Positions 5,027 through 12,445 are shown, counted from the stretch's first letter. The stretch: DNA of 12,709 nucleotides from an uncultured Eubacteriales bacterium (GCA_900549885.1 URQA01000070.1:1-12709); one strand, 5' to 3'. The notes: generated by a model from the sequence alone, not told the origin. Made by a program: numbers and translations.

Positions 5027-5710
5027 TTAACTTTTAAAAATAATTTTTTCTGCAACTAATAGAATATCATCATGTGAAAGATTGCCTTGAACAACAATGA
5101 TATTTCGATTTGTGGTCCAAACTATTCTATTTAAACCTTTGTTGGTAGTGAAATTTGCCGTCGTTCCGTGGAGTGGAATTGTCTCTACATATGCGAACTC
5201 AGAATCTTCGACATCTCGTATAGCTGAATTATCTACAACTACTTCCTGAGTAAAAATTAGAAAACTCGTGTTATTTTCAAATCTTATATAACGAAAGTAT
5301 TCATCTGACTCAGAAAAAACCTCCACCATCCCCTCTGGCAGCCAGCCAAACTCCACCTCGGACAGCGGGGCACTTTCTGCCTCTCCGGGGCGGAAAATGT
5401 AGCTGGTGAGCGTGTCAAAGACCTCTGTAATCACTTCCACTACCTTAGCGCGGAAGCTGGCCACCGTCATCAGGCTGGAAAAGATGACCACTGCTGAAAC
5501 AAGGGCGGCCAAAGCCACCCGCTTGGTATAGCGAATGGCGGCGTTGACCCTCGGAGTGCGGCGGCACTGGCGGAGGAGCTTTTTCATCTTCCGCTGAAAC
5601 CAGCGGGAGGGGACGAAAGGGTCCAGCTCCGCCGGATCGGGCAGGGTGGATAGCCAAAGTGCCTGGCCTGCGGCCGCATGGGCGTAGAGCAGTTCATCTG
5701 TGATTTTCAT
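5027..5710 (-). CDS. DUF4367-containing membrane protein, probable anti-sigma factor
   Basis: A 227-residue protein. The N-terminal 64 residues are cytoplasmic and basic (RKMKKLLRQCRRTPR), and one membrane helix follows at about 65-84 (VALAALVSAVVIFSSLMTVA). The extracellular part (from about 120) shows a DUF4367 pattern: FGWLPEGM, then YFRYIRFENNTSFLIFTQEV, and a final strand ...NIIVVQGNLSHDDILLVAEKI. Such proteins are commonly encoded right after a sigma-70 factor and are thought to hold it at the membrane. Its start overlaps the sigma gene stop by ATGA (5707-5710). The gene is chimeric in composition: 5341-5400 has 38 of 60 G/C, but 5221-5280 only 17 of 60, with the break near 5320 at the start of the DUF4367 part. 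Confidence 0.8.
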   Translation of the reverse strand: MKITDELLYAHAAAGQALWLSTLPDPAELDPFVPSRWFQRKMKKLLRQCRRTPRVNAAIRYTKRVALAALVSAVVIFSSLMTVASFRAKVVEVITEVFDTLTSYIFRPGEAESAPLSEVEFGWLPEGMVEVFSESDEYFRYIRFENNTSFLIFTQEVVVDNSAIRDVEDSEFAYVETIPLHGTTANFTTNKGLNRIVWTTNRNIIVVQGNLSHDDILLVAEKIIFKS

Positions 5711-6246
5711 TTGGAGTCAGCCTCCCATTCCGCAATAATGTGTTCCAGTTTGGTTTTGGCCCTCTGAACCGTCTTTTTCACATTGGCGTCGCTCATGTTC
5801 AGGATGCGGCACACCTCTTGATTGGAAAAGCCCCAGAGATAACGAAGAAGCACAACCTGCCGGTAATTGGCGGGCAGCATGGCGATGGCGCGGTCAATGT
5901 CACTCATGCCGGGCACATCGGGCGGGGCCGGCGGAACGGACAGCGCCTCCAACTCGTCCAGAGACACAGCGCGGCGCCGCTGTTTGTAGCGGTATAAATC
6001 GGTGGCCCGGCTCTGGACGGCGCTGATGACATAAGCCCTGGTACTGGGGCTTTCCGGATCTTTGATGTGATCCAGCAGGCGGATGAGTTGAACGAAAGCG
6101 TTCTGCATAGCGTCCTCCGCGTCATGGTGGTTGCGGAGAATATTTTTGGCGGCGTGGTACATCTCGGTGCTGTACAATTCATACAACCGGGTTAATTTGG
6201 CGGCTTCCTCCGCAGTTTCCACCATAGATAAGGCGAGCAGAAGCAT
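5707..6246 (-). CDS. RNA polymerase sigma-70/ECF-type factor
   Basis: A 179-residue two-domain sigma factor. Region 2 covers about 20-90 (LYELYSTEMYHAAKNILRNH, DAEDAMQNAFVQLIRLLDHI), and region 4 covers about 118-172 (LPANYRQVVLLRYLWGFSNQ, then EVCRILNMSDANVKKTVQRA with the helix-turn-helix). It lacks regions 1.1, 1.2 and 3, as ECF factors do. I chose the ATG at 6246 because GGGAGG lies just before it; the longer open frame back to 6429 runs into the trmO leader and has no site. It is the first gene of a three-gene operon with the DUF4367 protein and a secreted protein, a layout fitting an envelope signal-response unit. Confidence 0.9.
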   Translation of the reverse strand: MLLLALSMVETAEEAAKLTRLYELYSTEMYHAAKNILRNHHDAEDAMQNAFVQLIRLLDHIKDPESPSTRAYVISAVQSRATDLYRYKQRRRAVSLDELEALSVPPAPPDVPGMSDIDRAIAMLPANYRQVVLLRYLWGFSNQEVCRILNMSDANVKKTVQRAKTKLEHIIAEWEADSK

Positions 6247-6271
6247 GGGCGGGACCTCCCTTGTGGTTGAG

Positions 6272-6300
6272 ATTTTCTGTTTGCGCGCTGACGGTCGCAA
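6272..6300 (-). promoter_or_regulatory. Possible promoter of the sigma-factor operon
   Basis: Minus-strand TTGCGA (6300-6295) and GAAAAT (6277-6272) with a 17-bp spacer, each four of six matches. It could equally hide an ECF-type promoter; no promoter repeat elsewhere in the window supports one. Confidence 0.3.
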
Positions 6301-6309
6301 AACAGGGAA

Positions 6310-6345
6310 CAGGCGGCAGAGCCTTGCATCCGGGACTGCCGCCTG
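6310..6345. repeat. 10-bp inverted repeat across the trmO promoter
   Basis: CAGGCGGCAG (6310-6319) and CTGCCGCCTG (6336-6345) are perfect complements, 16 bp apart. They flank the -35 box and reach the TG of the extended -10 of the trmO promoter, and lie upstream of the divergent sigma gene. This suggests an operator for one or both directions. Confidence 0.5.
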
Positions 6346-6352
6346 ATATAAT
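6324..6352 (+). promoter_or_regulatory. Promoter of trmO-proC (extended -10)
   Basis: TTGCAT (6324-6329), a 17-bp spacer and a perfect TATAAT (6347-6352), preceded by TG one base away (TGATATAAT). The -35 is weak, which the extended -10 would offset. Confidence 0.6.
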
Positions 6353-6379
6353 GATTCTCGTAGTAAAGGGATAAAGAAA

Positions 6380-6397
6380 CCCGCGCATTGGCGCGGG
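6380..6397 (+). other. GC hairpin directly before the trmO SD
   Basis: CCCGCGC-ATTG-GCGCGGG is a 7-bp all-GC stem with a four-base loop, immediately followed by AAAGGAGG (6398-6405). It leaves the ribosome binding site free, so it more likely stabilises the mRNA 5' end than blocks translation. Confidence 0.5.
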
Positions 6398-6411
6398 AAA
6401 GGAGGCGGTTT

Positions 6412-7152
6412 ATGCGTCCGGTAGCCCACATCTGTTCAGACTTTCCAACGAAGTTTGGGATTCCCAGACAGAGCGGCTTGGTGGATGATTTGACGGCCAC
6501 AGTGGTATTTGAGCCGGAATTTCGGGAGCCGGAGGCTCTGCGTGGCATCGAAGGCTTCTCTCACCTGTGGCTTATTTGGGAGTTTTCCCAGGCCAGGCGG
6601 CAGGAATGGTCCCCCACAGTGCGGCCGCCCCGCCTGGGAGGGAACATTCGGCTGGGCGTGTTCGCCACCCGATCTCCCTTCCGGCCAAACCCCATCGGAC
6701 TGTCCTGTGTGAAGCTGGCGGCGGTGGAGCGGGTAGAGGGTTTAGGGACAGTACTCCGGGTGACGGGGGCAGATTTGATGGACGGCACGCCCATTTTGGA
6801 CATCAAACCCTATGTGCCCTATGCGGACTGCCATCCCGACGCTCGGGGAGGATTTGCCGCCCAGGGACAAGATTACCTATTGACGGTAGACTTCCCGCCG
6901 GAGCTGCTCGTCCGGGTGCCGGAGGACAAGCGCCAAGCCCTGAAGGGAGTACTGGCTCAAGATCCCAGGCCCGCCTACCAGAGGGACCCGGCCCGGATAT
7001 ACGGCTTGCCCTTTGCCGGGCTGGAGGTGCGTTTTACCGTGGCGGACGGACGGCTGACCGTGCGGAACGTGACCCCAGGAGAATCCCGTCAAGCTTCAGG
7101 CTCGGCTCAGACCGGGCAGACAGATGCTGAGAAAAGGAAGGATATGCTATGA
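6412..7152 (+). CDS. trmO: TrmO-type tRNA (t6A37) methyltransferase
   Basis: A 246-residue protein of the TsaA/YaeB/VirR family; E. coli TrmO methylates N6-threonylcarbamoyladenosine at position 37 of some tRNAs using S-adenosylmethionine. Signature segments are GIEGFSHLWLIWEFS (46-60), the core NIRLGVFATRSPFRPNPIGL (78-97), DLMDGTPILDIKPYVPYAD (121-139), and a smaller C-terminal domain with the conserved DPRPAYQRDP (184-193) and YGLPFAGLEVRF. Full length and all motifs are intact. Start at 6412: AAAGGAGG six bases upstream beats the in-frame ATG at 6388, which lies inside a hairpin. The stop overlaps the proC start by 4 bp, so the two are cotranscribed and coupled. Confidence 0.92.
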   Translation: MRPVAHICSDFPTKFGIPRQSGLVDDLTATVVFEPEFREPEALRGIEGFSHLWLIWEFSQARRQEWSPTVRPPRLGGNIRLGVFATRSPFRPNPIGLSCVKLAAVERVEGLGTVLRVTGADLMDGTPILDIKPYVPYADCHPDARGGFAAQGQDYLLTVDFPPELLVRVPEDKRQALKGVLAQDPRPAYQRDPARIYGLPFAGLEVRFTVADGRLTVRNVTPGESRQASGSAQTGQTDAEKRKDML

Positions 7153-7973
7153 AACACATTGCGTTCATCGGCGCTGGCAACATGGGCGGCGCTCTGGTCC
7201 GCGGGGCCTGCAAGGCGCTGGACCCACAGGAAGTTCTTATTTACGAGCCGAGCCAGAAGGCGGCTGCCGCTCTGTCTGCTGAGACGGGCTGCCAGGTGGC
7301 GGCTAGCGGCGCTCAGGCGGTGCGGGAAGCGCGGTATGTGATGCTGTGCGTGAAGCCCCAGGTGCTTGGGCCTGTGCTGGAAGGGCTGCTGCCCGCTTTG
7401 CGGGAGGGGGCCCAGGCGGGAGAGCATCGGGTGGTGGTGTCCATTGCTGCCGGCATCCAGCTGGAAGCGCTGGACCAGATGCTCGCCCGCGGCGGGCTGG
7501 AGCTGCCGGTGGTGCGCATCATGCCTAACACCCCCGCGGCCATTGGCCAGGGTGTGCTGCTGATCGCCCCAGGTCCCCGAGTGAGCGGGGAGGATTACGC
7601 CGGCTTGGAGCAGGCCCTGGGCCGCTGTGGCCTGCTGGAGCGGGTGACCGAGCAGCAGCTGGATCAAGGGTCTGCCATTTCCGGCTGCGGACCGGCATTT
7701 GTTTATCTGTTCATTGAGGCCCTGGCCGACGGCGGCGTTCAGATCGGACTGCCTCGGGATAAGGCCCAGGCCTGGGCGGCCCAGATGGTGGCCGGCGCGG
7801 CGGGAATGGTGCTTCAGACGGGCAAGCATCCCGGGCAGCTCAAGGATGCGGTGTGCTCCCCCGGGGGCACCACCATCGCCGGCGTGGCCAAGCTGGAGCA
7901 GGGGGCTTTCCGGTCCTTGGCGGCCCAGGCCGTGGTGACCGCTTATGAGAAAAACAGCCGAATCGGGAAATAA
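7149..7973 (+). CDS. proC: Pyrroline-5-carboxylate reductase
   Basis: A 274-residue enzyme that reduces 1-pyrroline-5-carboxylate to proline with NAD(P)H, the last step of proline synthesis. The N-terminal Rossmann fold starts with FIGAGNMGGAL (6-16). The family motifs CVKPQ (67-71), VVRIMPNTPA (121-130) and GSAISGCGPAFVY (174-186), and the C-terminal signature DAVCSPGGTTIAG (233-245), are all present. Its ATG lies in the overlap ATGA with the trmO stop, with GGAAGG nine bases upstream. No proA or proB genes are in the window. Only 11 bases separate its stop from the convergent AraC-type gene, and no terminator is visible there. Confidence 0.96.
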   Translation: MKHIAFIGAGNMGGALVRGACKALDPQEVLIYEPSQKAAAALSAETGCQVAASGAQAVREARYVMLCVKPQVLGPVLEGLLPALREGAQAGEHRVVVSIAAGIQLEALDQMLARGGLELPVVRIMPNTPAAIGQGVLLIAPGPRVSGEDYAGLEQALGRCGLLERVTEQQLDQGSAISGCGPAFVYLFIEALADGGVQIGLPRDKAQAWAAQMVAGAAGMVLQTGKHPGQLKDAVCSPGGTTIAGVAKLEQGAFRSLAAQAVVTAYEKNSRIGK

Positions 7974-7984
7974 AGCGCGCCGGA

Positions 7985-8836
7985 TCAGATAGATGTCCCC
8001 TGTCCGCCCTTGAGCTGGCTAGGCAGAGCGTGGTAAGTCTGACGAAAAGCCCGGAGAAAGGCGGGATAGCTGCCAAAGCCGGCCTGCTGGCTGGCCTGGG
8101 CGGCGGGTACGCCGGCCTGGAGCTGTTCGACAGCCCGGATAAGCCGTTTTTGCACCACGTACTGGTGCAAGGTCTGGCCGGTGACCGCCTTAAAACGGCG
8201 CATCAGGTGATACCGGCTGAGATAAACCACCTGGGACAAGGCCGCGGCGCTCAGGTCCGCGCTCAGATGGGCGTTGATATAGTCCAGCACCTGTTGGATC
8301 TTCGGGTCTTGCAGGACGGCACCAGGGGTGTGCCCGCTCGCGGCCCGGAGCTGGCGGTTGAGAAAGACCAGCAGCTGGAGAAAATAGGTCCGGGCCAGCA
8401 CTTGATGGCCGAAATCCCGGCTGTGCTGGGCCTGCTCTAAGTCATGCAGCAGGGACATATAGCCCGGACGGGCCTCCGGCTCCGGCCGGAGCAGGCGGGG
8501 CCCGCCCGCCCGGATACGCTGGAAACAGTCCAGCAGCTCTTGACTGCCATCTTCCAGGCGGGGCCGCAGCCAGAGTACCATGCGTTCGTAGGGTTCGGAC
8601 AGGTCGACTGCCGGGCGGTGGATTTCGCCCCGTCCCACCAGGAGAATGTCCCAGGGCCGCAGATAGTAGGTGCATCCCTCCACCAGATAGGTCACCTGGC
8701 CGGACAGAGGAATGACGATTTTATCAAAGGGATGGTAGTGGTAGTCCAATTGGAGCTGCTTTTGATCACGGAGATGAAACAGGCGAAATTCTTCTGTAAG
8801 GTAGCCCCGACTGCCCACCTCGGTGTGGTCATACAT
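7985..8836 (-). CDS. AraC-family transcriptional regulator
   Basis: A 283-residue regulator. The N-terminal cupin-like sensor domain (about 28-95) has LDYHYHPFDKIVIPLSGQVT and WDILLVGRGEIHRP, typical of AraC-type proteins that bind small ligands. The C-terminal double helix-turn-helix (about 180-279) has LDYINAHLSADLSAAALSQV, YLSRYHLMRRFKAVTGQTLH, and the second-HTH motif VPAAQASQQAGFGSYPAFLR. Start at ATG 8836 (MYDHTEVG) with GGGGAGGGAG just upstream. Adjacent genes (proC and a response regulator) do not reveal its target or ligand. Divergent from the response regulator over 238 bases, it may also act there. Confidence 0.9.
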   Translation of the reverse strand: MYDHTEVGSRGYLTEEFRLFHLRDQKQLQLDYHYHPFDKIVIPLSGQVTYLVEGCTYYLRPWDILLVGRGEIHRPAVDLSEPYERMVLWLRPRLEDGSQELLDCFQRIRAGGPRLLRPEPEARPGYMSLLHDLEQAQHSRDFGHQVLARTYFLQLLVFLNRQLRAASGHTPGAVLQDPKIQQVLDYINAHLSADLSAAALSQVVYLSRYHLMRRFKAVTGQTLHQYVVQKRLIRAVEQLQAGVPAAQASQQAGFGSYPAFLRAFRQTYHALPSQLKGGQGTSI

Positions 8837-8854
8837 GTCACTCCCTCCCCTGAT

Positions 8855-8883
8855 AGAATAGTGCATAAAGGGAAAGATTGCAA
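8855..8883 (-). promoter_or_regulatory. Promoter of the AraC-family gene
   Basis: Minus-strand TTGCAA (8883-8878) and TATTCT (8860-8855) are exactly 17 bp apart, each four of six matches, with a short leader before the ribosome binding site. Confidence 0.5.
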
Positions 8884-9074
8884 GGAAAATATGCAGGAAA
8901 CGATGCAAAACTGCGGGACGATTTCCGCTTCTGCCCGATGGGGAAGAAAAGACGAGGGAATTTTCAGTTGGATTTCAGGGCGAAGTGGTATCCTATGCAG
9001 GAAAAGGGGCGGAATGGTTCCGGGAGGAAAAAGAACGGCTGGGCCGGGCAGCGGCCCGCAGGGAGGCGGTACAG

Positions 9075-9755
9075 ATGCAGGTGCTGGTAGTAGAAGACGA
9101 GGCGCGGCTGGCGGAAACGTTGGCCCAGCTGTTGCGGGAGCAGAACTATAGGGTGGACGTGGTGTATAACGGCGGCGACGGGCTGGCCTATGCGGAGAGC
9201 GGGCAGTATGATGTGATCGTGCTGGACGTGATGCTGCCGGGAATCGACGGCTATGAAGTTGCCCGAACCTTGCGGCGGAAGAAAAACGGCACACCCATCC
9301 TGATGCTCACCGCCCGCAGCGAGGTGACAGATAAAGTGGCTGGTCTGGACTGCGGAGCAGATGACTATATGACTAAGCCCTTCGCTCCGGAAGAGCTGTT
9401 GGCCCGGGTGCGGGCCCTCACCCGGAGACAGGGGGAGGTGGCGTTGGAGGAGCTCACCTGCTACGACCTGCGGTTAGAGCTGGCGACCCATACTCTGAAC
9501 TGTGGGACCAAATCGGTGCGCCTGTCCCCCAAAGAGTTTGAAGTGCTCCGGCTGCTCATGTCCGCCCCCGGCGGGGTCATCCCCAAGGATCAACTCATCA
9601 GCCGGGTGTGGGGGCTGGAGTCGGAGGCGGAGGACAACAACGCGGAGGCATACATCTCCTTTTTGCGCAAAAAGCTACTCTATTTAGGCTCTGCTGCCGC
9701 CATCAACACCCTGCGAAAAGTGGGGTACCGTCTGGAAGCAGGGAACAGGAAATAA
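9075..9755 (+). CDS. OmpR-family response regulator
   Basis: A 226-residue two-domain regulator. The receiver (1-118) has the acidic pocket EDE (7-9), phospho-acceptor Asp51 in VLDVMLPG, Thr79 and Lys101 (in MTKPF). The winged-helix DNA-binding domain (about 128-222) carries LSPKEFEVLRLLM, ISRVWG and the wing NTLRKVGYRLE. Start at the ATG with GGGAGG eight bases upstream, which places the first beta strand at MQVLVVEDE as in the family. The same frame stays open upstream to 8862, with a GTG at 8985, but this extension matches no receiver N-terminus. No histidine kinase follows: a strong terminator and a convergent gene come next, so the partner kinase is elsewhere. Confidence 0.93.
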   Translation: MQVLVVEDEARLAETLAQLLREQNYRVDVVYNGGDGLAYAESGQYDVIVLDVMLPGIDGYEVARTLRRKKNGTPILMLTARSEVTDKVAGLDCGADDYMTKPFAPEELLARVRALTRRQGEVALEELTCYDLRLELATHTLNCGTKSVRLSPKEFEVLRLLMSAPGGVIPKDQLISRVWGLESEAEDNNAEAYISFLRKKLLYLGSAAAINTLRKVGYRLEAGNRK

Positions 9756-9758
9756 CGG

Positions 9759-9800
9759 ATCAGCGCCGCCCGGCAACGACGGGCGGCGCTGATGTTTTTT
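9759..9800 (+). terminator. Terminator of the response regulator gene
   Basis: A 14-bp perfect stem, ATCAGCGCCGCCCG (9759-9772) with CGGGCGGCGCTGAT (9780-9793), and GTTTTTT (9794-9800). It probably also ends the convergent citrate synthase transcript, with a poorer U-run on that strand. Confidence 0.93.
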
Positions 9801-9806
9801 CGCAGG

Positions 9807-11192
9807 TCACTCCCGCTGAGTCAGGGGGATGAAAGCCTGCTTTGGGGAGATGGCCTTATAAGCTGGGCGGATGATCTTCCCATAGGGGTTGTAAACCTCT
9901 TCCACCCGATGGGCGCACCAGCCCACGATGCGGGCGATGGCAAACAGGGGGGTGTACAGCTCCGGGGGAATGCCCATCATCTTGTACACCAAGCCGGAAT
10001 ACAGGTCCACGTTGGCACACATGACCTTGTCCTGGCCGGTGACCCGATGAAATACCTCGGGAGCCAGGCGCTCCACGGTTTCGAACAGCTCGAACTCGTC
10101 CAGCATATCCTTCTTTTCCGCCACCCGCCGGGCGAACCGCTTGAGCAGGACCGCCCGGGGGTCGGACAGGGTGTAAATGGCGTGACCCATGCCGTAGATG
10201 AGGCCGGAGCGGTCCCCGGCCTGCCGCCGGAGAAGCTGTTCCAGATAGGAAGAGACAGCGTCCTCATCCTTCCAGTCGGACACGTCCCGCTCGATGTGGC
10301 CGAACATCTCCATCACCTTCATGTTGGCGCCGCCGTGCTTAGGCCCTTTCAGCGAGCCCACCGCCGCGGCGATGGCGGAGTAGATATCCGTGCCTGAGGA
10401 GGACAGCACCCGGCAGGCAAAGGCGGAGTTGTTGCCGCCGCCGTGCTCCATGTGCAGCACCAAGCACAGGTCCAGCAGCCGGGCTTCGTCCTGAGTAAAC
10501 TGGTTGTCATGCCGAACAGAGTATAGGAAGTTCTCCGCCACGCTCAGCCCTTCCTGAGGGCGATGGAGGTATAGGGACTCGTTATCATAATAGTGGCGCT
10601 TGCAGGCAAAGGCATGGGCCACGATCACCGGATAGCGGGCGATAAGCTGTACGGCCTTGAGCATCTCCGCCTCCAGGGCCTTGTTCTCCGGATCCGGATC
10701 ATAGGAGTACAGGGCCAGGGTGGACCGGGCCAGCTTGTTCATCACGTCCCGGCTGGGGGCCTTGAGGATCATATCCTCGGTAAAGTTGGCGGGCAGGCTG
10801 CGGAAATGGGCCAGAAGGTCCCGAAAGCCGGACAGCTGCGCCTGGGTGGGCAGGGTGCCGAACAGGAGCAGGTAGGCGGTCTCCTCATAGCCAAAGCGGC
10901 CCTCGGTCATGAAGCCGCCAATGAGGTCCTGAACATTGATGCCTCGATAGATGAGCTGGCCGTCCATAGGGACCTTCTCTCCGTCCTCGATATAGTAGCC
11001 GCGGACGTTGCCGATTTGGGTGATGCCCGCCATCACGCCGGTGCCGTCAGCGTTGCGCAGGCCGCGCTTGACGCCATAGCGCTCATACACAGAAGGATCT
11101 ATTTTGTGATATTGAGCGTACTGCCTGCATATTCCTTGAATATAGGACAAGGCCTGTTCGTCGCCGGTCAGAGGGGTGGATGGGAAAGACAT
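9807..11192 (-). CDS. gltA: Citrate synthase (Si-type)
   Basis: A 461-residue enzyme condensing oxaloacetate and acetyl-CoA to citrate; in a fermenter this would feed glutamate synthesis. The family motifs are in order: GQLIYRGINVQDL (78-90), HMEHGGGNNSAF (247-258, His250), GPKHGGAN (283-290, His286), GMGHAIY with His337, ANVDLYSG with Asp396, and ARIVGWCAHRVEE (420-432). 2-Methylcitrate synthase belongs to the same family and cannot be ruled out, but no prp genes are nearby. Start at ATG 11192 (MSFPSTPL) with AAAGGAGG upstream; the frame continues upstream to 11258 without a comparable site. Monocistronic, with its own good promoter. Confidence 0.94.
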   Translation of the reverse strand: MSFPSTPLTGDEQALSYIQGICRQYAQYHKIDPSVYERYGVKRGLRNADGTGVMAGITQIGNVRGYYIEDGEKVPMDGQLIYRGINVQDLIGGFMTEGRFGYEETAYLLLFGTLPTQAQLSGFRDLLAHFRSLPANFTEDMILKAPSRDVMNKLARSTLALYSYDPDPENKALEAEMLKAVQLIARYPVIVAHAFACKRHYYDNESLYLHRPQEGLSVAENFLYSVRHDNQFTQDEARLLDLCLVLHMEHGGGNNSAFACRVLSSSGTDIYSAIAAAVGSLKGPKHGGANMKVMEMFGHIERDVSDWKDEDAVSSYLEQLLRRQAGDRSGLIYGMGHAIYTLSDPRAVLLKRFARRVAEKKDMLDEFELFETVERLAPEVFHRVTGQDKVMCANVDLYSGLVYKMMGIPPELYTPLFAIARIVGWCAHRVEEVYNPYGKIIRPAYKAISPKQAFIPLTQRE

Positions 11193-11229
11193 AGCGGCAG
11201 CCTCCTTTATGAGAATTGGTTTCTTTTCT

Positions 11230-11258
11230 ATTTTAGCGCAATAAAGGGGCTCAGTCAA
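11230..11258 (-). promoter_or_regulatory. Sigma-A-type promoter of citrate synthase
   Basis: Minus-strand TTGACT (11258-11253) and TAAAAT (11235-11230) with exactly 17 bp between, each five of six matches. This is one of the best promoter matches in the window. Confidence 0.75.
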
Positions 11259-11335
11259 TGCACAAAATGGAAAAGAAGCTGCGAAAATACAGGTAAGAAC
11301 CTAAAGTAAGCGGAAAGAAATGCAGGAGAAAGGGG

Positions 11336-12379
11336 ATGAACTTGCAGGAGATGGAGTTTTGGCAATCGGTGCGCCCCCCGTTGCTGGCGGGGCTGCTGGC
11401 AGGTGTGCTGCTGTTTGTGCTGCCGCTGTTGTGGGCGACCCCGCCGGCAGAAGGAGAGAACCCACAGGTGCTGCCTGCCAGTCCGGTGCCGGCCGTGGAC
11501 AGTCCTCAGCCTTCAACCGTGCCCGTCGGGGAAAAGGACAGCAACGATACTGTCCGGGTACTGCTGGCGGATGGGACCGTAGAGGAACAGACCATGGCGG
11601 ATTACCTGTGGCGGGTGACAGCAGCGGAGATGCCTGCTTCTTTTGAACCGCAGGCTCTGGCGGCGCAGGCGGTGTGCGCGCGGACCTATACGCGGTGGAA
11701 GGCGTCTCACGGCGGCGGACACGAGGGGGCAGATGTGTGCACCGACTCCTCCTGCTGCCAGGCCTACATTACACCGGAGCAGGCGGCGGAGAACTGGGGA
11801 ACCCTAGCGGAAGAATACAGCGCCAAAATTGCCGCCGCAGTGGCCACGACTGATGGTATGGTAGCCACCTATGAGGGAGCACCCATTCAGGCGGTGTTTT
11901 TTTCCTCTTCTTCCGGAGCGACGGAGGATGCGGCTGCAGTATGGGGCAACAGCCTGCCCTATTTGGTGTCAGTAGACAGCCCTGAGGGAGACGAGGTGCC
12001 CAACTACCATACGACAGTTACCCTCACGGCGGACCAGGTGCGGGAGCTGGTGCTGGCCGCATATCCGGAATCGGACTTGTCCGGAGACCCATCCGGATGG
12101 TTTTCCGACCTGACACTCACCGCATCAGGCCGGGTGGCGCAGGTAAAAGTGGGGGGCGTAGCCCTGTCGGGGGGAGCGGTCCGTAACCTATTCGGCCTGC
12201 GCTCGGCCTGCTTCCAGGTGGAGTACGGGGAGTCGGGGTTTACCTTTTCCGTGACCGGATATGGGCATGGCGTGGGGATGAGTCAGTATGGAGCCAATGC
12301 CATGGCCCAGGCAGGCAGCACATGGCAGGAGATTATTGCCCACTATTATACTGGTGTGACACTGCAACTGGGAGAATAG
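11336..12379 (+). CDS. spoIID: SpoIID/LytB-domain protein (stage II sporulation protein D)
   Basis: A 347-residue membrane-anchored protein: one N-terminal helix (about 14-34), a proline-rich linker, then the SpoIID domain outside the membrane. In B. subtilis SpoIID is a lytic transglycosylase that cleaves denuded glycan strands during engulfment. Key features are the catalytic-type Glu98 in AAEMPASFEPQALAAQA, RTYTRWK, the metal-site Cys-rich stretch DVCTDSSCCQAY (133-144), VFFSSSSGATEDA, and the C-terminal GYGHGVGMSQYGANAMA (308-324). The length is normal. The start has AGGAGAAAGGGG just upstream. Divergent from citrate synthase; no spoIIR, murA or spoIIIA genes are visible. A clear sigma-E promoter was not found. 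The related LytB-type germination or autolysin proteins are the main alternative. Confidence 0.9.
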   Translation: MNLQEMEFWQSVRPPLLAGLLAGVLLFVLPLLWATPPAEGENPQVLPASPVPAVDSPQPSTVPVGEKDSNDTVRVLLADGTVEEQTMADYLWRVTAAEMPASFEPQALAAQAVCARTYTRWKASHGGGHEGADVCTDSSCCQAYITPEQAAENWGTLAEEYSAKIAAAVATTDGMVATYEGAPIQAVFFSSSSGATEDAAAVWGNSLPYLVSVDSPEGDEVPNYHTTVTLTADQVRELVLAAYPESDLSGDPSGWFSDLTLTASGRVAQVKVGGVALSGGAVRNLFGLRSACFQVEYGESGFTFSVTGYGHGVGMSQYGANAMAQAGSTWQEIIAHYYTGVTLQLGE

Positions 12380-12386
12380 TGGACAC

Positions 12387-12415
12387 TTGCGGCGTCAGCT
12401 TCCTACTGATATAAT
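12387..12415 (+). promoter_or_regulatory. Promoter of the LysR-family gene (extended -10)
   Basis: TTGCGG (12387-12392), a 17-bp spacer, then a perfect TATAAT (12410-12415) with TG one base before it. It starts eight bases after the spoIID stop, so the LysR gene has its own transcript. Confidence 0.6.
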
Positions 12416-12445
12416 AGAGATAGAAAACGGTCGGAGGGGAAGATT

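Noticed and set aside
6567..7130. 187-codon open frame inside trmO
   Set aside because: Shadow frame of trmO, rich in Arg/Gly/Pro, with no start signal.
8127..8133. TTCGACA (a 7-base 0A-box core) in the AraC gene, and TGTCGAA in the amylase gene near 2258 and 2615
   Set aside because: Seven-base matches inside coding sequence are expected by chance in a window of this size.
8444..9151. Plus-strand open frame across the AraC gene and the intergenic region
   Set aside because: Antisense to the AraC-family gene, then out of frame with the response regulator; no SD and low-complexity composition at the end.
9792..10397. Plus-strand open frame (201 codons) over citrate synthase, with a similar one at 10593-11309
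   Set aside because: Mirror-image frames of a GC-rich gene. The minus strand encodes an unmistakable citrate synthase.
11259..11330. Sigma-E-type promoter for spoIID
   Set aside because: Only a loose -10-like AATACAGG was seen, with no matching -35 at the right distance.
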